A stretch of 64,000 nt of DNA from Hyphomicrobiales bacterium (GCA_002401155.1 NVSG01000001.1:62001-126000), one strand, 5' to 3'; counted from the first letter of the stretch, positions 43,286 through 53,505 are shown. Notes: a model not told the origin generated them from the letters alone. Program-made: numbers and translations.

Positions 43286-44794
43286 TTACTTGGTGCTAGC
43301 TGGTTTGCGTTTTTTTGGGCCAAGATAGAACACCGAAACCATCGAGAGTATCACCAAGGCGATGGCAATAGGGTGATGGAGAAAAGCCATTATTTCTCCA
43401 TCGGTAATCAACAATGCATGGGATAGCGAACGCTCCAATTGAGGGGTCAGGACGTAACCAATGACAAAGGCAACAATCGAATACCCAAACGCCCGCATGA
43501 GATAACCAACCACCGCTGCAATGAGCATAACAAACACCCCGAAAAAACCGCCCGAGGTGATATAGGAACCCGTCATACAAAGCAGTAACGCACTCGGGAA
43601 AATAATTGAATTGGGTGCGCCCACCGCAAAAGCCCATAAGCGCATGCCGAATTGACCGACAAACAGATTGGCAAAATTGGCAATAAGCATGGCGCCAAAA
43701 AGTCCGTAGACCAACCGCCCTTGTTGTTCAAACAATAGCGGACCGGGTTGAATACCGTGAATGATGAAGGCACTTACCAACAGCGCTGCAGAAATATTGC
43801 CGGGAATTCCCAATGTAAGCAGAGGAATAAGGTTAGCCCCTACCACAGCACTATTCGCGGTCTCCGCAGCAGCAATGCCCCGCGGGTCACCCGTGCCAAA
43901 AGCTTCAGGATCTTTGGCAGCCTGTTTGGTAACCGAGTAACTCAGAAAGCCAGCCGTCGCAGAACCAAGTCCGGGGATAGCACCAATCACAGTACCAAGA
44001 ACAAAGGCGCGTATCGCAACCCCCTTATTGGCAAGAAACTCTTTAAGAGTAACCGTGTTATCTTCCGGATTATCCGAATTGATCTGGATCGGGGTCCCGG
44101 TGCTCGCATCCTTCGTGGCGCCAGCAATTTGAGCAAAAATCTCACCAACAGCAAGCAGGCCAATTGTAAGAGCTGAGAGAGGCAGGCCATCATAAAGATC
44201 AAGCATGCCAAAGGTAAATCGCGGCGTTCCCTGCGTAGGATCAATGCCGACAGATGCAACAAGGAACCCGAGAGCTGCCGCAATCAATCCCTTGACCATA
44301 GAGTCTCCCACGAGACCTGAAATCACTGTGAAAGCAAGGATCATCAGTGCCAGAATTTCAACCGGTCCCAGCTGGAGCGCAATCAGGGCGAGCGGTGCTG
44401 CCACCGTAATCAGAACGATATCGCTGGAGAGATCACCAAACACCGAATAATAAAGCGCATATTTCATCGCCTTCATCGGCTTGCCCTTTTTGGCCATCGG
44501 ATAGCCGTCAAGCGCCGTTGCCGCAGATTCCGGCGTGCCCGGCGTATTGAGCAAAATGGATGGGATGGCACCCCCGACAGTGCCCCCCTTATTAACGCTG
44601 ATCAGGAAAGCCACCGCCGTCAATGTATCGAGTGAATAGGTAAGTGGAATGGCAATTGCCAAAGCCATCAAGATAGTCAGGCCGGGAATTGCTCCCACAA
44701 TTTGACCAACGGCAACACCGGCAAAAATGTAGAGCAAATTGGTCAGGGTTACCGCATCAAGCAGTCCTGCAATTATGATATTTAGATCAGGCAT
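43286..44794 (-). CDS. tctA: Tripartite tricarboxylate transporter large permease TctA (module 1)
   Basis: A 502-residue membrane protein with about twelve spans. Characteristic segments are VGQIVGAIPGLTILMALAI, GTVGGAIPSILLNTPGTPES and GIPGNISAALLVSAFIIHG. Start at 44794 (MPDLNIIIAG) is chosen because residues encoded upstream are not hydrophobic and overlap tctB. It works with TctB and a periplasmic TctC binding protein to import carboxylates, driven by ion gradients. Confidence 0.93.
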   Translation of the reverse strand: MPDLNIIIAGLLDAVTLTNLLYIFAGVAVGQIVGAIPGLTILMALAIAIPLTYSLDTLTAVAFLISVNKGGTVGGAIPSILLNTPGTPESAATALDGYPMAKKGKPMKAMKYALYYSVFGDLSSDIVLITVAAPLALIALQLGPVEILALMILAFTVISGLVGDSMVKGLIAAALGFLVASVGIDPTQGTPRFTFGMLDLYDGLPLSALTIGLLAVGEIFAQIAGATKDASTGTPIQINSDNPEDNTVTLKEFLANKGVAIRAFVLGTVIGAIPGLGSATAGFLSYSVTKQAAKDPEAFGTGDPRGIAAAETANSAVVGANLIPLLTLGIPGNISAALLVSAFIIHGIQPGPLLFEQQGRLVYGLFGAMLIANFANLFVGQFGMRLWAFAVGAPNSIIFPSALLLCMTGSYITSGGFFGVFVMLIAAVVGYLMRAFGYSIVAFVIGYVLTPQLERSLSHALLITDGEIMAFLHHPIAIALVILSMVSVFYLGPKKRKPASTK

Positions 44795-44810
44795 AATTTG
44801 GTTTCTTCGC

Positions 44811-45242
44811 TCAAAACAGCATTGGTGGTAAAGGACGGCGCAACAATAATTCAAAAACAAGCCACACACAGATCGGCATCACAATAATCGTTGCCACCAG
44901 CCAAATAGGGCGGCGCTCATACATAAACATGGTAAGTATCGCCATGAATGCTGTCGCTACGATCAAGAACCCGAGCCATTCCATAGCTAAGATTGCAGCC
45001 AGTACAATCAGCGCAATCATGCCGGAACGAATGAACTCTCGTGCACTCGGCAATTTGAGCGGCTCACTTGACGTAATCGCCTGAATCGAACCAAAAAGAA
45101 TAAACATCCATGCAGCGATTGAGGGAAACAAAGTGGGGCTCATCATCCCATCTGAATCGGTCACAAAATTTGGAATAAGGTAGAGAAGGAGAAAGGCGCC
45201 AAATATTGCAGCGCCTCCCCCCAAAATGCGTTCGATATTCAT
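44811..45242 (-). CDS. tctB: Tripartite tricarboxylate transporter small permease TctB (module 1)
   Basis: A 143-residue protein with four membrane segments, the normal TctB form. LYLIPNFVTDSDGMMSPTLFP near the start and FLIVATAFMAILTMFMYERR near the end match the family. It follows tctC by 42 bases and precedes tctA. Confidence 0.88.
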   Translation of the reverse strand: MNIERILGGGAAIFGAFLLLYLIPNFVTDSDGMMSPTLFPSIAAWMFILFGSIQAITSSEPLKLPSAREFIRSGMIALIVLAAILAMEWLGFLIVATAFMAILTMFMYERRPIWLVATIIVMPICVWLVFELLLRRPLPPMLF

Positions 45243-45284
45243 TGAACGATCAACTTCTTCTTGTCAGGTTTCTTTGCAATCGAC

Positions 45285-46241
45285 CTATTTGGCGAGTGCC
45301 TTTTTGTAGACCGCAGCATTCTTGGCAATGGTCTCTGTAATACCCTTTGGCCCAAGATTGAGTGCGGTATTTTCCAGTCGGGTCATAAGTTCACCAAACC
45401 CGTCGGACTTTACCGCTTCATCAAGAGCTCCAGCAAGGCAAGTCTGAATGTCGGCAGGCACACCTTTAGGCAACATGAAAACCGTATGACTTACAATGGT
45501 CGCATCCAGCCCGCTCTCAATCAAAGTTTTTGAATCAGGCGCATAGTCCACCCGGTGATCAATCAAAGAAGCAAGCTGTTTCATTTTGCCGGCTTTGATC
45601 TGCTGAACATGCTTTGCACCCTGAATGGTCGCATCCACATGGTCGCCCAAAGCCTGCTGCAACGCATCGGCAGAACCTTTACCCCGAAGGATAACCAGTT
45701 TTGTACCGTATTTTTCATTGATCTGATCAACCAGAAACTGTTGCGCAAAACCTGCAACAGAAACCGTTGCACGCCCTTTTTTCTTGGCAAAGTCAATAAA
45801 TTCTTCGAAAGTATTGTAGGGTTTATCGGCTAGTGCGACGAGACCATAATATGTTTCCATACCCGATCCCAAATAATCGAAATCCTCATAAGTATATGGG
45901 GTATCAACGCTGTTATATGGGTTGAGCGCCACTGTGCCCAAACTGCTTGTGCCAACTGTATAACCATCCGGCTTGGCTTGCATCAGGCCAGCTGCCATAA
46001 CGCCGCCACCGGCACCAGGCTTGTTGTTTGACACAATGACCCAGCCTTGCTGTTTTTCCAATGCCGCAGCAACCGCACGAGCAATGGCATCTGTGCCACC
46101 CCCTGCACCATAACCAATAACAAAATTAATTGGTTTGTTTGGATAGCCCTCCGGGCATTCAGCCGAAAAAGCACTACTCGGAATCACAACCAAAGTTGCA
46201 ACCAAAGCAGCCGTGCGAAGTAATTTTTGTGAAATTTTCAT
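45285..46241 (-). CDS. tctC: TctC/Bug-type periplasmic carboxylate-binding protein (module 1)
   Basis: A 318-residue binding protein. The start at 46241 is preceded by TGGGAGGAATAC and gives a signal peptide (KISQKLLRTAALVATLVV...AFSA). The Bug-family motif PNKPINFVIGYGAGGGTDAIAR and the NNKPGAGGGVMAAGLM region are clear. First gene of tctCBA. Substrate unknown; the upstream hydrolase suggests an acid made from an ester or amide. Confidence 0.92.
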   Translation of the reverse strand: MKISQKLLRTAALVATLVVIPSSAFSAECPEGYPNKPINFVIGYGAGGGTDAIARAVAAALEKQQGWVIVSNNKPGAGGGVMAAGLMQAKPDGYTVGTSSLGTVALNPYNSVDTPYTYEDFDYLGSGMETYYGLVALADKPYNTFEEFIDFAKKKGRATVSVAGFAQQFLVDQINEKYGTKLVILRGKGSADALQQALGDHVDATIQGAKHVQQIKAGKMKQLASLIDHRVDYAPDSKTLIESGLDATIVSHTVFMLPKGVPADIQTCLAGALDEAVKSDGFGELMTRLENTALNLGPKGITETIAKNAAVYKKALAK

Positions 46242-46415
46242 GTATTCCTCCCAGTTGATTGCGAACAATTTCGCTATATATATCTGCGTCCCTGTACCAA
46301 ACTTGGTGTATTGCTATGGTAACAGATCAGTTCTCTTCCTCGTGGCATTCAGCTTTCACATTCCGCAATGCGAAATATCGATTGAACAATCACAAAAGAC
46401 CTCCCCGCCTAACGT

Positions 46416-47408
46416 CTAGTCTAAGAAGTCATCCATCTCGGCCAGCAAGTCATTGCGTCCGCGCTCAGGCCGATCAAGCATGACGTATTGGGTTGTATTG
46501 GATGGCGCGTATAAGCGAACCTCTTCCGCATGCACCAGATCAGCCATCAGAACTTCAATGTCTGGCATGCGCGAAAGCGTGTCATATTCTGGCCTGACAA
46601 TCATCACACGGCTATAAACCTGACTTGCATGCATCAGCTTATGGCCGGTCCCCATCATATAGAGATCTTCAAGCATCCCATTAGGGCTTCGATAAGTTGG
46701 CGGCGTGCGATCCTTCGCAGTCGGGTCGCCGTCAATTAATGCCTGTTGAAATGCCGCCAGCATATCAGGGGCTCGCCACGCATCTTTGTCCTCAATCGGA
46801 ATTTGACGCGCCCAGTCAGCGCCCAGCATATCGACGGCGTTATATGTGTAATTACCAAATTCATCCTGATTAAAACGCCCGGGCTCCTTGGGATCATCCC
46901 ATTGAGAACCTACACGAAACCTGTGATGCCCCCCTACTCCGCCATAAACAGGACAGTAAAGTATGAGATGGCTAACCTTCTCAGGCCACAAAGCCGCATA
47001 CATCATAATACCGGTGGCCCCAACGCCCCAGCCCATCAGGGCCACCTTTTCGAAACCCGTCTCAGCGCGCGCATGATCAACAGCGGCATCTATATCCCGG
47101 GTAATTTCTAACGTCCGAACAATTGGACGATTTTTTGTTCTTGGTTCTGACATTTCCGCAGGGCGATCCGAACGACCAAACCCTCGCGCATCAGGAATGA
47201 AACACCGATGTCCCTTAGCTGCAAGGTCTGCGGACAGCGAGCCATTTTCAACAGGCAAGTCATATTCAGAGATGCCGGGAATGCGCGTACCATGCATCAT
47301 TATCATCGGAGTTCGCGCACTCACATCCGCAGCATGAACATCGCGTATCGCAATCCGCACATTATCGACTGTGCGGACGTGAATATCGTTTCTTGAAATT
47401 TCAACCAT
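46416..47408 (-). CDS. Alpha/beta hydrolase-fold protein lacking the catalytic serine
   Basis: A 330-residue alpha/beta hydrolase. The fold is clear: MMHGTRIPG (oxyanion strand), CFIPDARGFGRSDRP, and an acidic residue in VRPEYDTLS. The nucleophile elbow reads GWGVGA, with Gly128 where Ser is expected, and the usual late histidine is Gln in NTTQYVMLDR. It is therefore either a pseudoenzyme or uses altered chemistry. It is upstream of tctC, on the same strand, and divergent from a double-HTH LysR gene. Confidence 0.85.
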   Translation of the reverse strand: MVEISRNDIHVRTVDNVRIAIRDVHAADVSARTPMIMMHGTRIPGISEYDLPVENGSLSADLAAKGHRCFIPDARGFGRSDRPAEMSEPRTKNRPIVRTLEITRDIDAAVDHARAETGFEKVALMGWGVGATGIMMYAALWPEKVSHLILYCPVYGGVGGHHRFRVGSQWDDPKEPGRFNQDEFGNYTYNAVDMLGADWARQIPIEDKDAWRAPDMLAAFQQALIDGDPTAKDRTPPTYRSPNGMLEDLYMMGTGHKLMHASQVYSRVMIVRPEYDTLSRMPDIEVLMADLVHAEEVRLYAPSNTTQYVMLDRPERGRNDLLAEMDDFLD

Positions 47409-47642
47409 GCAAGGGGCATTCTCTGTTTTACTAAATAAGATGCTTCAAACTAAACAGGATTTTCTAATTCTGGCGAATTCGAATGACACAATTACCTTGT
47501 TAAACTATTCATTTCACGCAATTGATAGTTTTAAACCAATATGAAACCAACAAACAACAACCCATAACATATTGAAAATAATACAAAATACAGACAAAAT
47601 GCATGTAATTTATTTGTGCAAAACATAGGATTAACACACGGC

Positions 47643-48896
47643 ATGATTGCACCTTCAGAGAACACGCTCCTTGATGCGGACCTTCCCAACATCAAACACC
47701 TCCATGCTTTATCGGTCATCGCACAAACCGGCAGCGTGACTGCCGCTTGTGAAAAAATCAATTTATCTCAGCCAGCATTGACCCAGGGCATTGCCAAATT
47801 GGAGGCCGGTTTGGGTGTAAAACTATTTGATCGTCAGCGCGGCATGGTGCTGACACCAGCAGGAAAAGTATATTTGAAACGCATAAAGCGTGGGGTGAAT
47901 TTGTTGAGAGAGGCTGCAGATTTTCTCGGACGCTTTGCAACCGATATAAATCCCAATCTCTATCGGCTATTCACACTGGGGCAACTCCGGGCACTCATTG
48001 CAGTGGTCGAACAGGAAAGTTTTAAATTGGGTGCAATGAGGCTGAGCGTCCAACCATCTACGGTTCATCGCGCATGCCAAAGTTTGGAACAATTGGTAAA
48101 TTGCAAACTTTTCGAAGTAACCACCAATGGCCGACGTCCCACACGGCAGGCAGAAAAGCTATTTCAGTTATCCAAACTTGCATTGGGAGAATTTCAACAG
48201 GCCGAATTTGATTTGCTTGGTTGGAAAGGACGTTTTATTGGCCGCTTCGCGCTTGGCTGCCTGCCATTAGCTCAGGCCACCTTAGTGCCAAGAGCCCTTA
48301 ATCTTTTGGCAAATGAATACCCCATGATCGACGTAGTGGTGATTGATGGCTCCTACACCGTTTTGAGCCGTGCGATGCGCCGCGGTAACGTAGATATTAT
48401 TATCGGGGCATTACGCACTGATGAAGTATTGCAAGATATGGAACAACAAGAGCTATTCAAGGAACGGCTGATTATTGTTGGTCGCAGCGATCACCCCCTT
48501 GTAGGCGACAAGGAAATAACCCTAAAAAAACTAGCGAAATTTGCATGGGTCGCCCCTCGCGTAGCATCTGCATCACGCCCATATTTTGACAAGTTCTATA
48601 AACGACTGAATCGCACGGAAACAGCCGCCCACCCTATCAAGGCAAGTACGCTGGGAACCATACGCGGCATTTTACTTGAAAGCGATCGACTGGCAATTGT
48701 CTCGGCACTACAGGTGGATTACGAACTTCGCGGCCAACTTTTATCAAAGATACCTTATGAGCTTCATAACAGCGATCGCGCCATCGGCGTTATCAACCGT
48801 GAAAACTGGCTACCAAGTGTTCCCCAACAACGCTTCTTACAACACTTGCGAACAATTTTGAAAGACGGCGACCTCGTCGTGGAGCAAAGCCCATAA
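47643..48896 (+). CDS. LysR-type regulator with two N-terminal HTH domains (module 1)
   Basis: A 417-residue regulator; normal LysR proteins are about 300. The first winged helix (residues about 18-80) includes TGSVTAACEKINLSQPALTQ and KLFDRQRG. A second winged helix (about 108-165) includes ESFKLGAMRLSVQPSTVHRA and KLFEVTTNG. The effector domain resembles GbpR (GCLPLAQATLVPRALNLL, VIDGSYTVL). Start at ATG 47643; a GTG at 47616 is in frame. Divergent from the hydrolase and tctCBA; meets the second LysR tail to tail with zero spacing. Confidence 0.87.
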   Translation: MIAPSENTLLDADLPNIKHLHALSVIAQTGSVTAACEKINLSQPALTQGIAKLEAGLGVKLFDRQRGMVLTPAGKVYLKRIKRGVNLLREAADFLGRFATDINPNLYRLFTLGQLRALIAVVEQESFKLGAMRLSVQPSTVHRACQSLEQLVNCKLFEVTTNGRRPTRQAEKLFQLSKLALGEFQQAEFDLLGWKGRFIGRFALGCLPLAQATLVPRALNLLANEYPMIDVVVIDGSYTVLSRAMRRGNVDIIIGALRTDEVLQDMEQQELFKERLIIVGRSDHPLVGDKEITLKKLAKFAWVAPRVASASRPYFDKFYKRLNRTETAAHPIKASTLGTIRGILLESDRLAIVSALQVDYELRGQLLSKIPYELHNSDRAIGVINRENWLPSVPQQRFLQHLRTILKDGDLVVEQSP

Positions 48897-50132
48897 TCAG
48901 GTTTCTAATTGTGCCGTTTCTTTCAAGAGTTCGATGAAAACCCGCTGCAAATGAGTTGGCTGCCAATTTCGCCTCGTGGTTATTCCAATCGGGCGCCGGG
49001 TGAAGGGCAGCGCCATCGGAAGGGATAATAACAAACCTTGCTGGTCCTCATAAAGCTCGCGCCGCCGCGACATTAGGGCCAGTCGGTCACTCTTGGAAAG
49101 CAGAGCCCGCAACATAATAAGCGAAGAACTTTCAATCAATCCGTATTTCAAATCAACATCGGCAAACAACGTATGAAAATGCTCACGGGTAGGACTACCA
49201 TGGCGCGGCACAACCCATGGGAAAGCAGCAAGGTCAGCAACATCAATATCCTCCCTTGCAGCCAGCGGATGACCGGCCCGGGCGATAATAGACAGCTCAT
49301 CCTCAAACAACTTTTCCTCCGAGACTTCCGGCGCAGCAGCACCCTCTCTCAACGCGCTGACGATGACATCCAGATTACCGTTCTGCAAAGAATGTAACAG
49401 CGTTTCGTATGAGCCCTCGACGATCTCCACCGAAGTATAAGGTTCCTGAGCGCACAGGCTAGCAATTGCCTGAGGCAGAATATCCGTTCGGGCAAGCGGT
49501 ATCGACCCAACACTGATACGACCTCTATGGGCGCCTTTTGATTCAGCAATTTCTTCAAACGCCGCAGAGATTTCGTACAAAGCCAGATTGGCAAACTTTG
49601 CGATATCCTGACCGGCTTGTGTCATCTCGATGCCGTAACTTACCCTTTGAAAAAGCTTCACCCCAACCAGTTTCTCAAACTCACGGGCTGCCCGATGGAC
49701 GGTGGGTTCTGAAATGCCCATCTGACGAGCGGCGGCGGAAAAGCCACGGGCATTGGCAACAGCAATAGTTACCTGCAATTGCGCACTCGATACCGTGCGT
49801 TCAATGGAGGTTTTTGTGGAGGTTTTTGTTTTACCGCGCCGAAGCAGATCAGCCCTGCTTTGTATTTTTCCGAGAAGATCGATCATACGTTTGGCGCGGT
49901 TATAAATGATCTGTCCTGATGAATTAATCTGCATGCCTGCGCGACTGCGCTGAAACAGCTCGCAACCAAATTGCTCTTCAAGACGGGCAATGCCCTGCGT
50001 CACAGCAGGCTGCGTAAGCCCCGCCTGAATTGCCGCACCACGCGTGGTGCCGATTTCAACAACCAAAGCAAAAAGACGCAGATGCCGAAGGTTGACCTGT
50101 AGGTGCAGCTGATCGGAATTTTGCACCATCAT
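48897..50132 (-). CDS. LysR-type regulator with two N-terminal HTH domains (module 2)
   Basis: A 411-residue paralogue of the gene at 47643. The first winged helix contains TTRGAAIQAGLTQPAVTQG and ELFQRSRAG, the second RGFSAAARQMGISEPTVHRA and KLFQRVSYG, joined by a Ser/Thr/Lys-rich linker. The effector domain has VGSIPLARTDILPQAIASL and VEGSYETLLHSL. Start chosen at 50132; a longer frame to 50243 has no ribosome site. Divergent from tctBAC of module 2, which it probably controls. Confidence 0.87.
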   Translation of the reverse strand: MMVQNSDQLHLQVNLRHLRLFALVVEIGTTRGAAIQAGLTQPAVTQGIARLEEQFGCELFQRSRAGMQINSSGQIIYNRAKRMIDLLGKIQSRADLLRRGKTKTSTKTSIERTVSSAQLQVTIAVANARGFSAAARQMGISEPTVHRAAREFEKLVGVKLFQRVSYGIEMTQAGQDIAKFANLALYEISAAFEEIAESKGAHRGRISVGSIPLARTDILPQAIASLCAQEPYTSVEIVEGSYETLLHSLQNGNLDVIVSALREGAAAPEVSEEKLFEDELSIIARAGHPLAAREDIDVADLAAFPWVVPRHGSPTREHFHTLFADVDLKYGLIESSSLIMLRALLSKSDRLALMSRRRELYEDQQGLLLSLPMALPFTRRPIGITTRRNWQPTHLQRVFIELLKETAQLET

Positions 50133-50450
50133 TAAAATAAGGGACCGGAAAACACCAAAATAATACTCACAATTATTATACCTTCTTATCGATACTGTTT
50201 GTAAAAACACAAATACATTCATGCAATTATTACAGGGTATCAAACACTTTGGCCATGCAATAAATCATTGCCATAGCTAAAACTTATCATCCATGTGCAA
50301 GATTCAATTTTCCACGGCCATCCAAGCCATTTAGGTTCGCTCAATGATCGGCTTGGTTGGGGTGTCTATCGTCGACCTTCACAAAGAGGGGCGCAACCGA
50401 TGTCATAAGTCGTCGGACATGCATCAGAAAAATGGGACAATAACGGAAAC
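50133..50450. other. Divergent control region of TTT module 2
   Basis: About 318 bases between the LysR start and tctB. It should hold both promoters and the LysR binding sites. AT-rich stretches are present near 50160-50230 and 50275, but I could not pick a convincing T-N11-A operator. Confidence 0.4.
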
Positions 50451-50897
50451 ATGCAAAGCATCAGGCAAAATATAACAGCCCTAGCTGTAGGCTCAATCAT
50501 CGTGATCATTGGCCTTGCAGCCATTTGGATTGCGCAGGACTACCAGCTTGGAACGCTCACCCGTATGGGCCCCGGATTTTTCCCGATTGTTATCGGAATT
50601 CTTGTTGTGGTGTTTGGTGGTGCGGCAGTCTTGGGCGACATCAATGCAGAAAAACCAACAGCCGATTTCAAGTTCAGGCCCGTAATCGCGATCTGCGCTG
50701 GAATGCTGGCATGGACATTGCTCATCGATTCCTACGGTATCCTGCCATCGACATTCGCCCTGATCGGCATCAGTTCGCTGGCCCGATCTCCATTTCGCCC
50801 ATGGTCAACCTTGGCCTTATGTGTTGGCCTTTGCGTCGCTGGCTATCTTGTTTTCGTAGTAGGCCTCGGCATGCCTCTTACATTGTTGGGGCGCTAA
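50451..50897 (+). CDS. tctB: Tripartite tricarboxylate transporter small permease TctB (module 2)
   Basis: A 148-residue protein with four membrane spans and the TctB-like RMGPGFFPIVIGILVVVFG near residue 42. ACGGAAAC lies before the ATG. It is three bases upstream of tctA. Gene order here is B-A-C, whereas module 1 is C-B-A. Confidence 0.88.
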   Translation: MQSIRQNITALAVGSIIVIIGLAAIWIAQDYQLGTLTRMGPGFFPIVIGILVVVFGGAAVLGDINAEKPTADFKFRPVIAICAGMLAWTLLIDSYGILPSTFALIGISSLARSPFRPWSTLALCVGLCVAGYLVFVVGLGMPLTLLGR

Positions 50898-50900
50898 ATC

Positions 50901-52430
50901 ATGGATACATTCTCTAATCTTGCGCTCGGATTTCAGGCGGCCATGTCCCCTGAATCCTTGATGTTTTGTTTAATCGGGGTGACTCTTGGCACCTTCGTGG
51001 GCGTCCTACCGGGGATCGGAGCGCTCGCCACCATTTCCATGTGCCTGCCGCTTACCTTCTATCTGGAACCAATGCCCGCGCTAGTGATGCTGGCAGGTAT
51101 TTTTTACGGCGCCCAATACGGTAGTTCCACCGCGTCCATTCTGCTTAATCTGCCCGGCAGTGCACCAGCAGCAATTACCTGCCTCGACGGCTATCCGATG
51201 GCCAAACAGGGACGCGCAGGCGTGGCATTGTTTATAACCACAATCGCTTCTTTTCTAGGCGGCTCTTTTTCAATTCTGTTGATGATTGGCTTTGCCCCCG
51301 CTTTGGCAAGATTCGCCATTAGTTTTTCTTCAGCCGACTATTTTGCAATCATGGTGTTGGCTTTAACCGCAGCCTCAACCCTCTCTATAGGTTCAGTGAC
51401 AAAAGGCATGGCCATGGTAGCGCTTGGCCTGTTGCTCGGATTGGTCGGCACCGATATCAGTTCAGGTGCTGCACGCTATACCTTTGGCATGATCGAAGTT
51501 TCTGACGGGGTCAGCCTTGTAGCTCTTGCCATGGGGCTTTTCGGTGTCTCTGAAATTCTGACAAACATCATGCGCGGCGACGTGGTTGTGGTAGATGCTA
51601 AATCGATAACCATGCGCTCGCTAATGCCCACGCGCAAAGACATGAAGCGTTTTTGGCCAGCTGCCGGACGCGGCTCGATCATCGGCGCAATCGTCGGCAT
51701 GCTCCCGGGAACAGGGCCAACCATCGCAACTTTCATGTCCTATTCAGCGGAAAAACGGCTGGCGAAAGATCCTTCGATTTTCGGCAAAGGAGCGATTGAA
51801 GGTATTGCCTCGCCCGAAGCTGCCAACAATTCATCTGTGCAAGCAGCGTTCATTCCAACCCTCACGCTTGGCATTCCGGGAGACGCAATCATGGCGGTGA
51901 TGCTGGGCGGAATGCTTATCCATGGCATCACACCCGGCCCCCAGCTTATTTTGGAAAATCCGGTATTGTTTTGGGGCGTCATTGCCAGCTTCTGGATTGG
52001 CAATGTCTTTTTGCTGATCCTCAATATCCCGCTTATCGGCATCTGGGTTCGCCTGCTGACAATTCCCTATCATATGCTCTATCCAGCCATGCTGTTTTTC
52101 ATCTGCATTGGCGTCTACAGCGTCCATAACAGCACTTTCGATGTGCTACTAACCCTGATTTTCGGAGTGCTTGGCTTTGCCTTGAGCAGATATGGCTATT
52201 CCCCTGCCCCACTATTGCTTGGGTTCGTGCTGGGGCCATTGCTCGAAGAACATTTCCGCCGGGCACTGGTGCTTTCGCGCGGCGACCTTTCGGTATTCAT
52301 CGAGCGCCCGATCAGCCTGATCTTTCTCATTCTTACCAGCGTCGTTCTTTTAATGTCCGTCGGCTGGTTCCGCACGCTAGTCGGTCGCTTGTCGCCAAAA
52401 CGCCTGTTTCGCAGACCAACCAACGAATAA
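50901..52430 (+). CDS. tctA: Tripartite tricarboxylate transporter large permease TctA (module 2)
   Basis: A 509-residue permease with about twelve spans. TctA motifs are FVGVLPGIGALATISMCLPL, YGSSTASILLNLPGSAPA and TLGIPGDAIMAVMLGGMLIHG. It is clearly a paralogue, not a recent duplicate, of the gene at 43286. Confidence 0.93.
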   Translation: MDTFSNLALGFQAAMSPESLMFCLIGVTLGTFVGVLPGIGALATISMCLPLTFYLEPMPALVMLAGIFYGAQYGSSTASILLNLPGSAPAAITCLDGYPMAKQGRAGVALFITTIASFLGGSFSILLMIGFAPALARFAISFSSADYFAIMVLALTAASTLSIGSVTKGMAMVALGLLLGLVGTDISSGAARYTFGMIEVSDGVSLVALAMGLFGVSEILTNIMRGDVVVVDAKSITMRSLMPTRKDMKRFWPAAGRGSIIGAIVGMLPGTGPTIATFMSYSAEKRLAKDPSIFGKGAIEGIASPEAANNSSVQAAFIPTLTLGIPGDAIMAVMLGGMLIHGITPGPQLILENPVLFWGVIASFWIGNVFLLILNIPLIGIWVRLLTIPYHMLYPAMLFFICIGVYSVHNSTFDVLLTLIFGVLGFALSRYGYSPAPLLLGFVLGPLLEEHFRRALVLSRGDLSVFIERPISLIFLILTSVVLLMSVGWFRTLVGRLSPKRLFRRPTNE

Positions 52431-52478
52431 CCCATTGCTTCAATCAAATGGGACACCAATCAAAAAAGGGAGAAGATA

Positions 52479-53489
52479 ATGACTAACAACAACATTACTA
52501 AAAACACTTTGAAACGCACGGGAGGGCTCTTGCTTGCTGCGGCCATGTCAATTTCCATGGTCTTTGGCGCAGGGCAAGCGCTTGCTGATACCGACTACCC
52601 AACCAAACCGGTTCGCATTCTGGTGCCATTTGGTCCGGGCGGACTTGCAGATATCACCATGCGTCTTGCAGGCGAAAAACTTTCCAAAATTCTGGGACAA
52701 CAGTTCATCGTGGAAAACCATCCCGGTGCAGGCGGCGTTGCTGCAGCAAATGAATTGCTGAAGGCGGACCCCGATGGACATACACTGGTTGTCATGTCCA
52801 ACGGCACAACGATTGCCACTTCACTGTTTAAGAAACTATCCTACGATCCTCAAAAACAGTTTGCACCAATCTCGACCCTTGCATGGTTTGATCTTGGTCT
52901 TTTTGTGAACCCGGATTCATCTTATGATACGTTGCAAAGCCTCGTTGCCAAAGGCAAAGCCAATCCAGATAGCCTCAACATCGCAACAGTAAGCCCCGGC
53001 AGCACCCAAAATCTTGCTGCTGAATTCTTCCTGTCGGTCACCGGAATTAAAGCAAATATCATTCCTTACCGTACATCACCGGATACGCTTGCTGCATTGT
53101 TGCGCGGAGATGTTGATCTCGTCATTGAATCGCCTACCGCTTATTCTGGCGCAATCAAGGGCAAACAAGTACGGGTACTGGCCATAACCGGAGCTAAGCG
53201 CAACCCATCCCTTCCAGACGTTCCAACTGTAAAAGAAGCAGGTGTTGACGGCTACGAAGTTTCCGGATGGAACGCGCTTTATACCCGCGTGGGCGTGCCA
53301 GATGATGTAATAGCCAAATTAAATGCCGCCATCACAGAAGTTGCCAACATGTCTGACATTCAGGAAAAATTTTTCGACCTTGGCATTGTGGTGGGCGCGC
53401 TTACCCCTTCTGAAATGGCTGACCGATTCGAAGCAGATCGCAAAAAATGGTCTGCGGTGATTGAAAGCGCCGGCATCGAAAAACGCTAA
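52479..53489 (+). CDS. tctC: TctC/Bug-type periplasmic carboxylate-binding protein (module 2)
   Basis: A 336-residue binding protein with a signal peptide ending AGQALA-DTD. Bug motifs: YPTKPVRILVPFGPGGLADI, VENHPGAGGVAAANELL and IIPYRTSPDTLAALLRGDVD. AAGGGAGAAGATA is a good ribosome site. The following hydrolase starts 16 bases after the stop, so both are in one operon. Confidence 0.92.
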   Translation: MTNNNITKNTLKRTGGLLLAAAMSISMVFGAGQALADTDYPTKPVRILVPFGPGGLADITMRLAGEKLSKILGQQFIVENHPGAGGVAAANELLKADPDGHTLVVMSNGTTIATSLFKKLSYDPQKQFAPISTLAWFDLGLFVNPDSSYDTLQSLVAKGKANPDSLNIATVSPGSTQNLAAEFFLSVTGIKANIIPYRTSPDTLAALLRGDVDLVIESPTAYSGAIKGKQVRVLAITGAKRNPSLPDVPTVKEAGVDGYEVSGWNALYTRVGVPDDVIAKLNAAITEVANMSDIQEKFFDLGIVVGALTPSEMADRFEADRKKWSAVIESAGIEKR

Positions 53490-53505
53490 ACCCAAGGAAA
53501 CTAAA

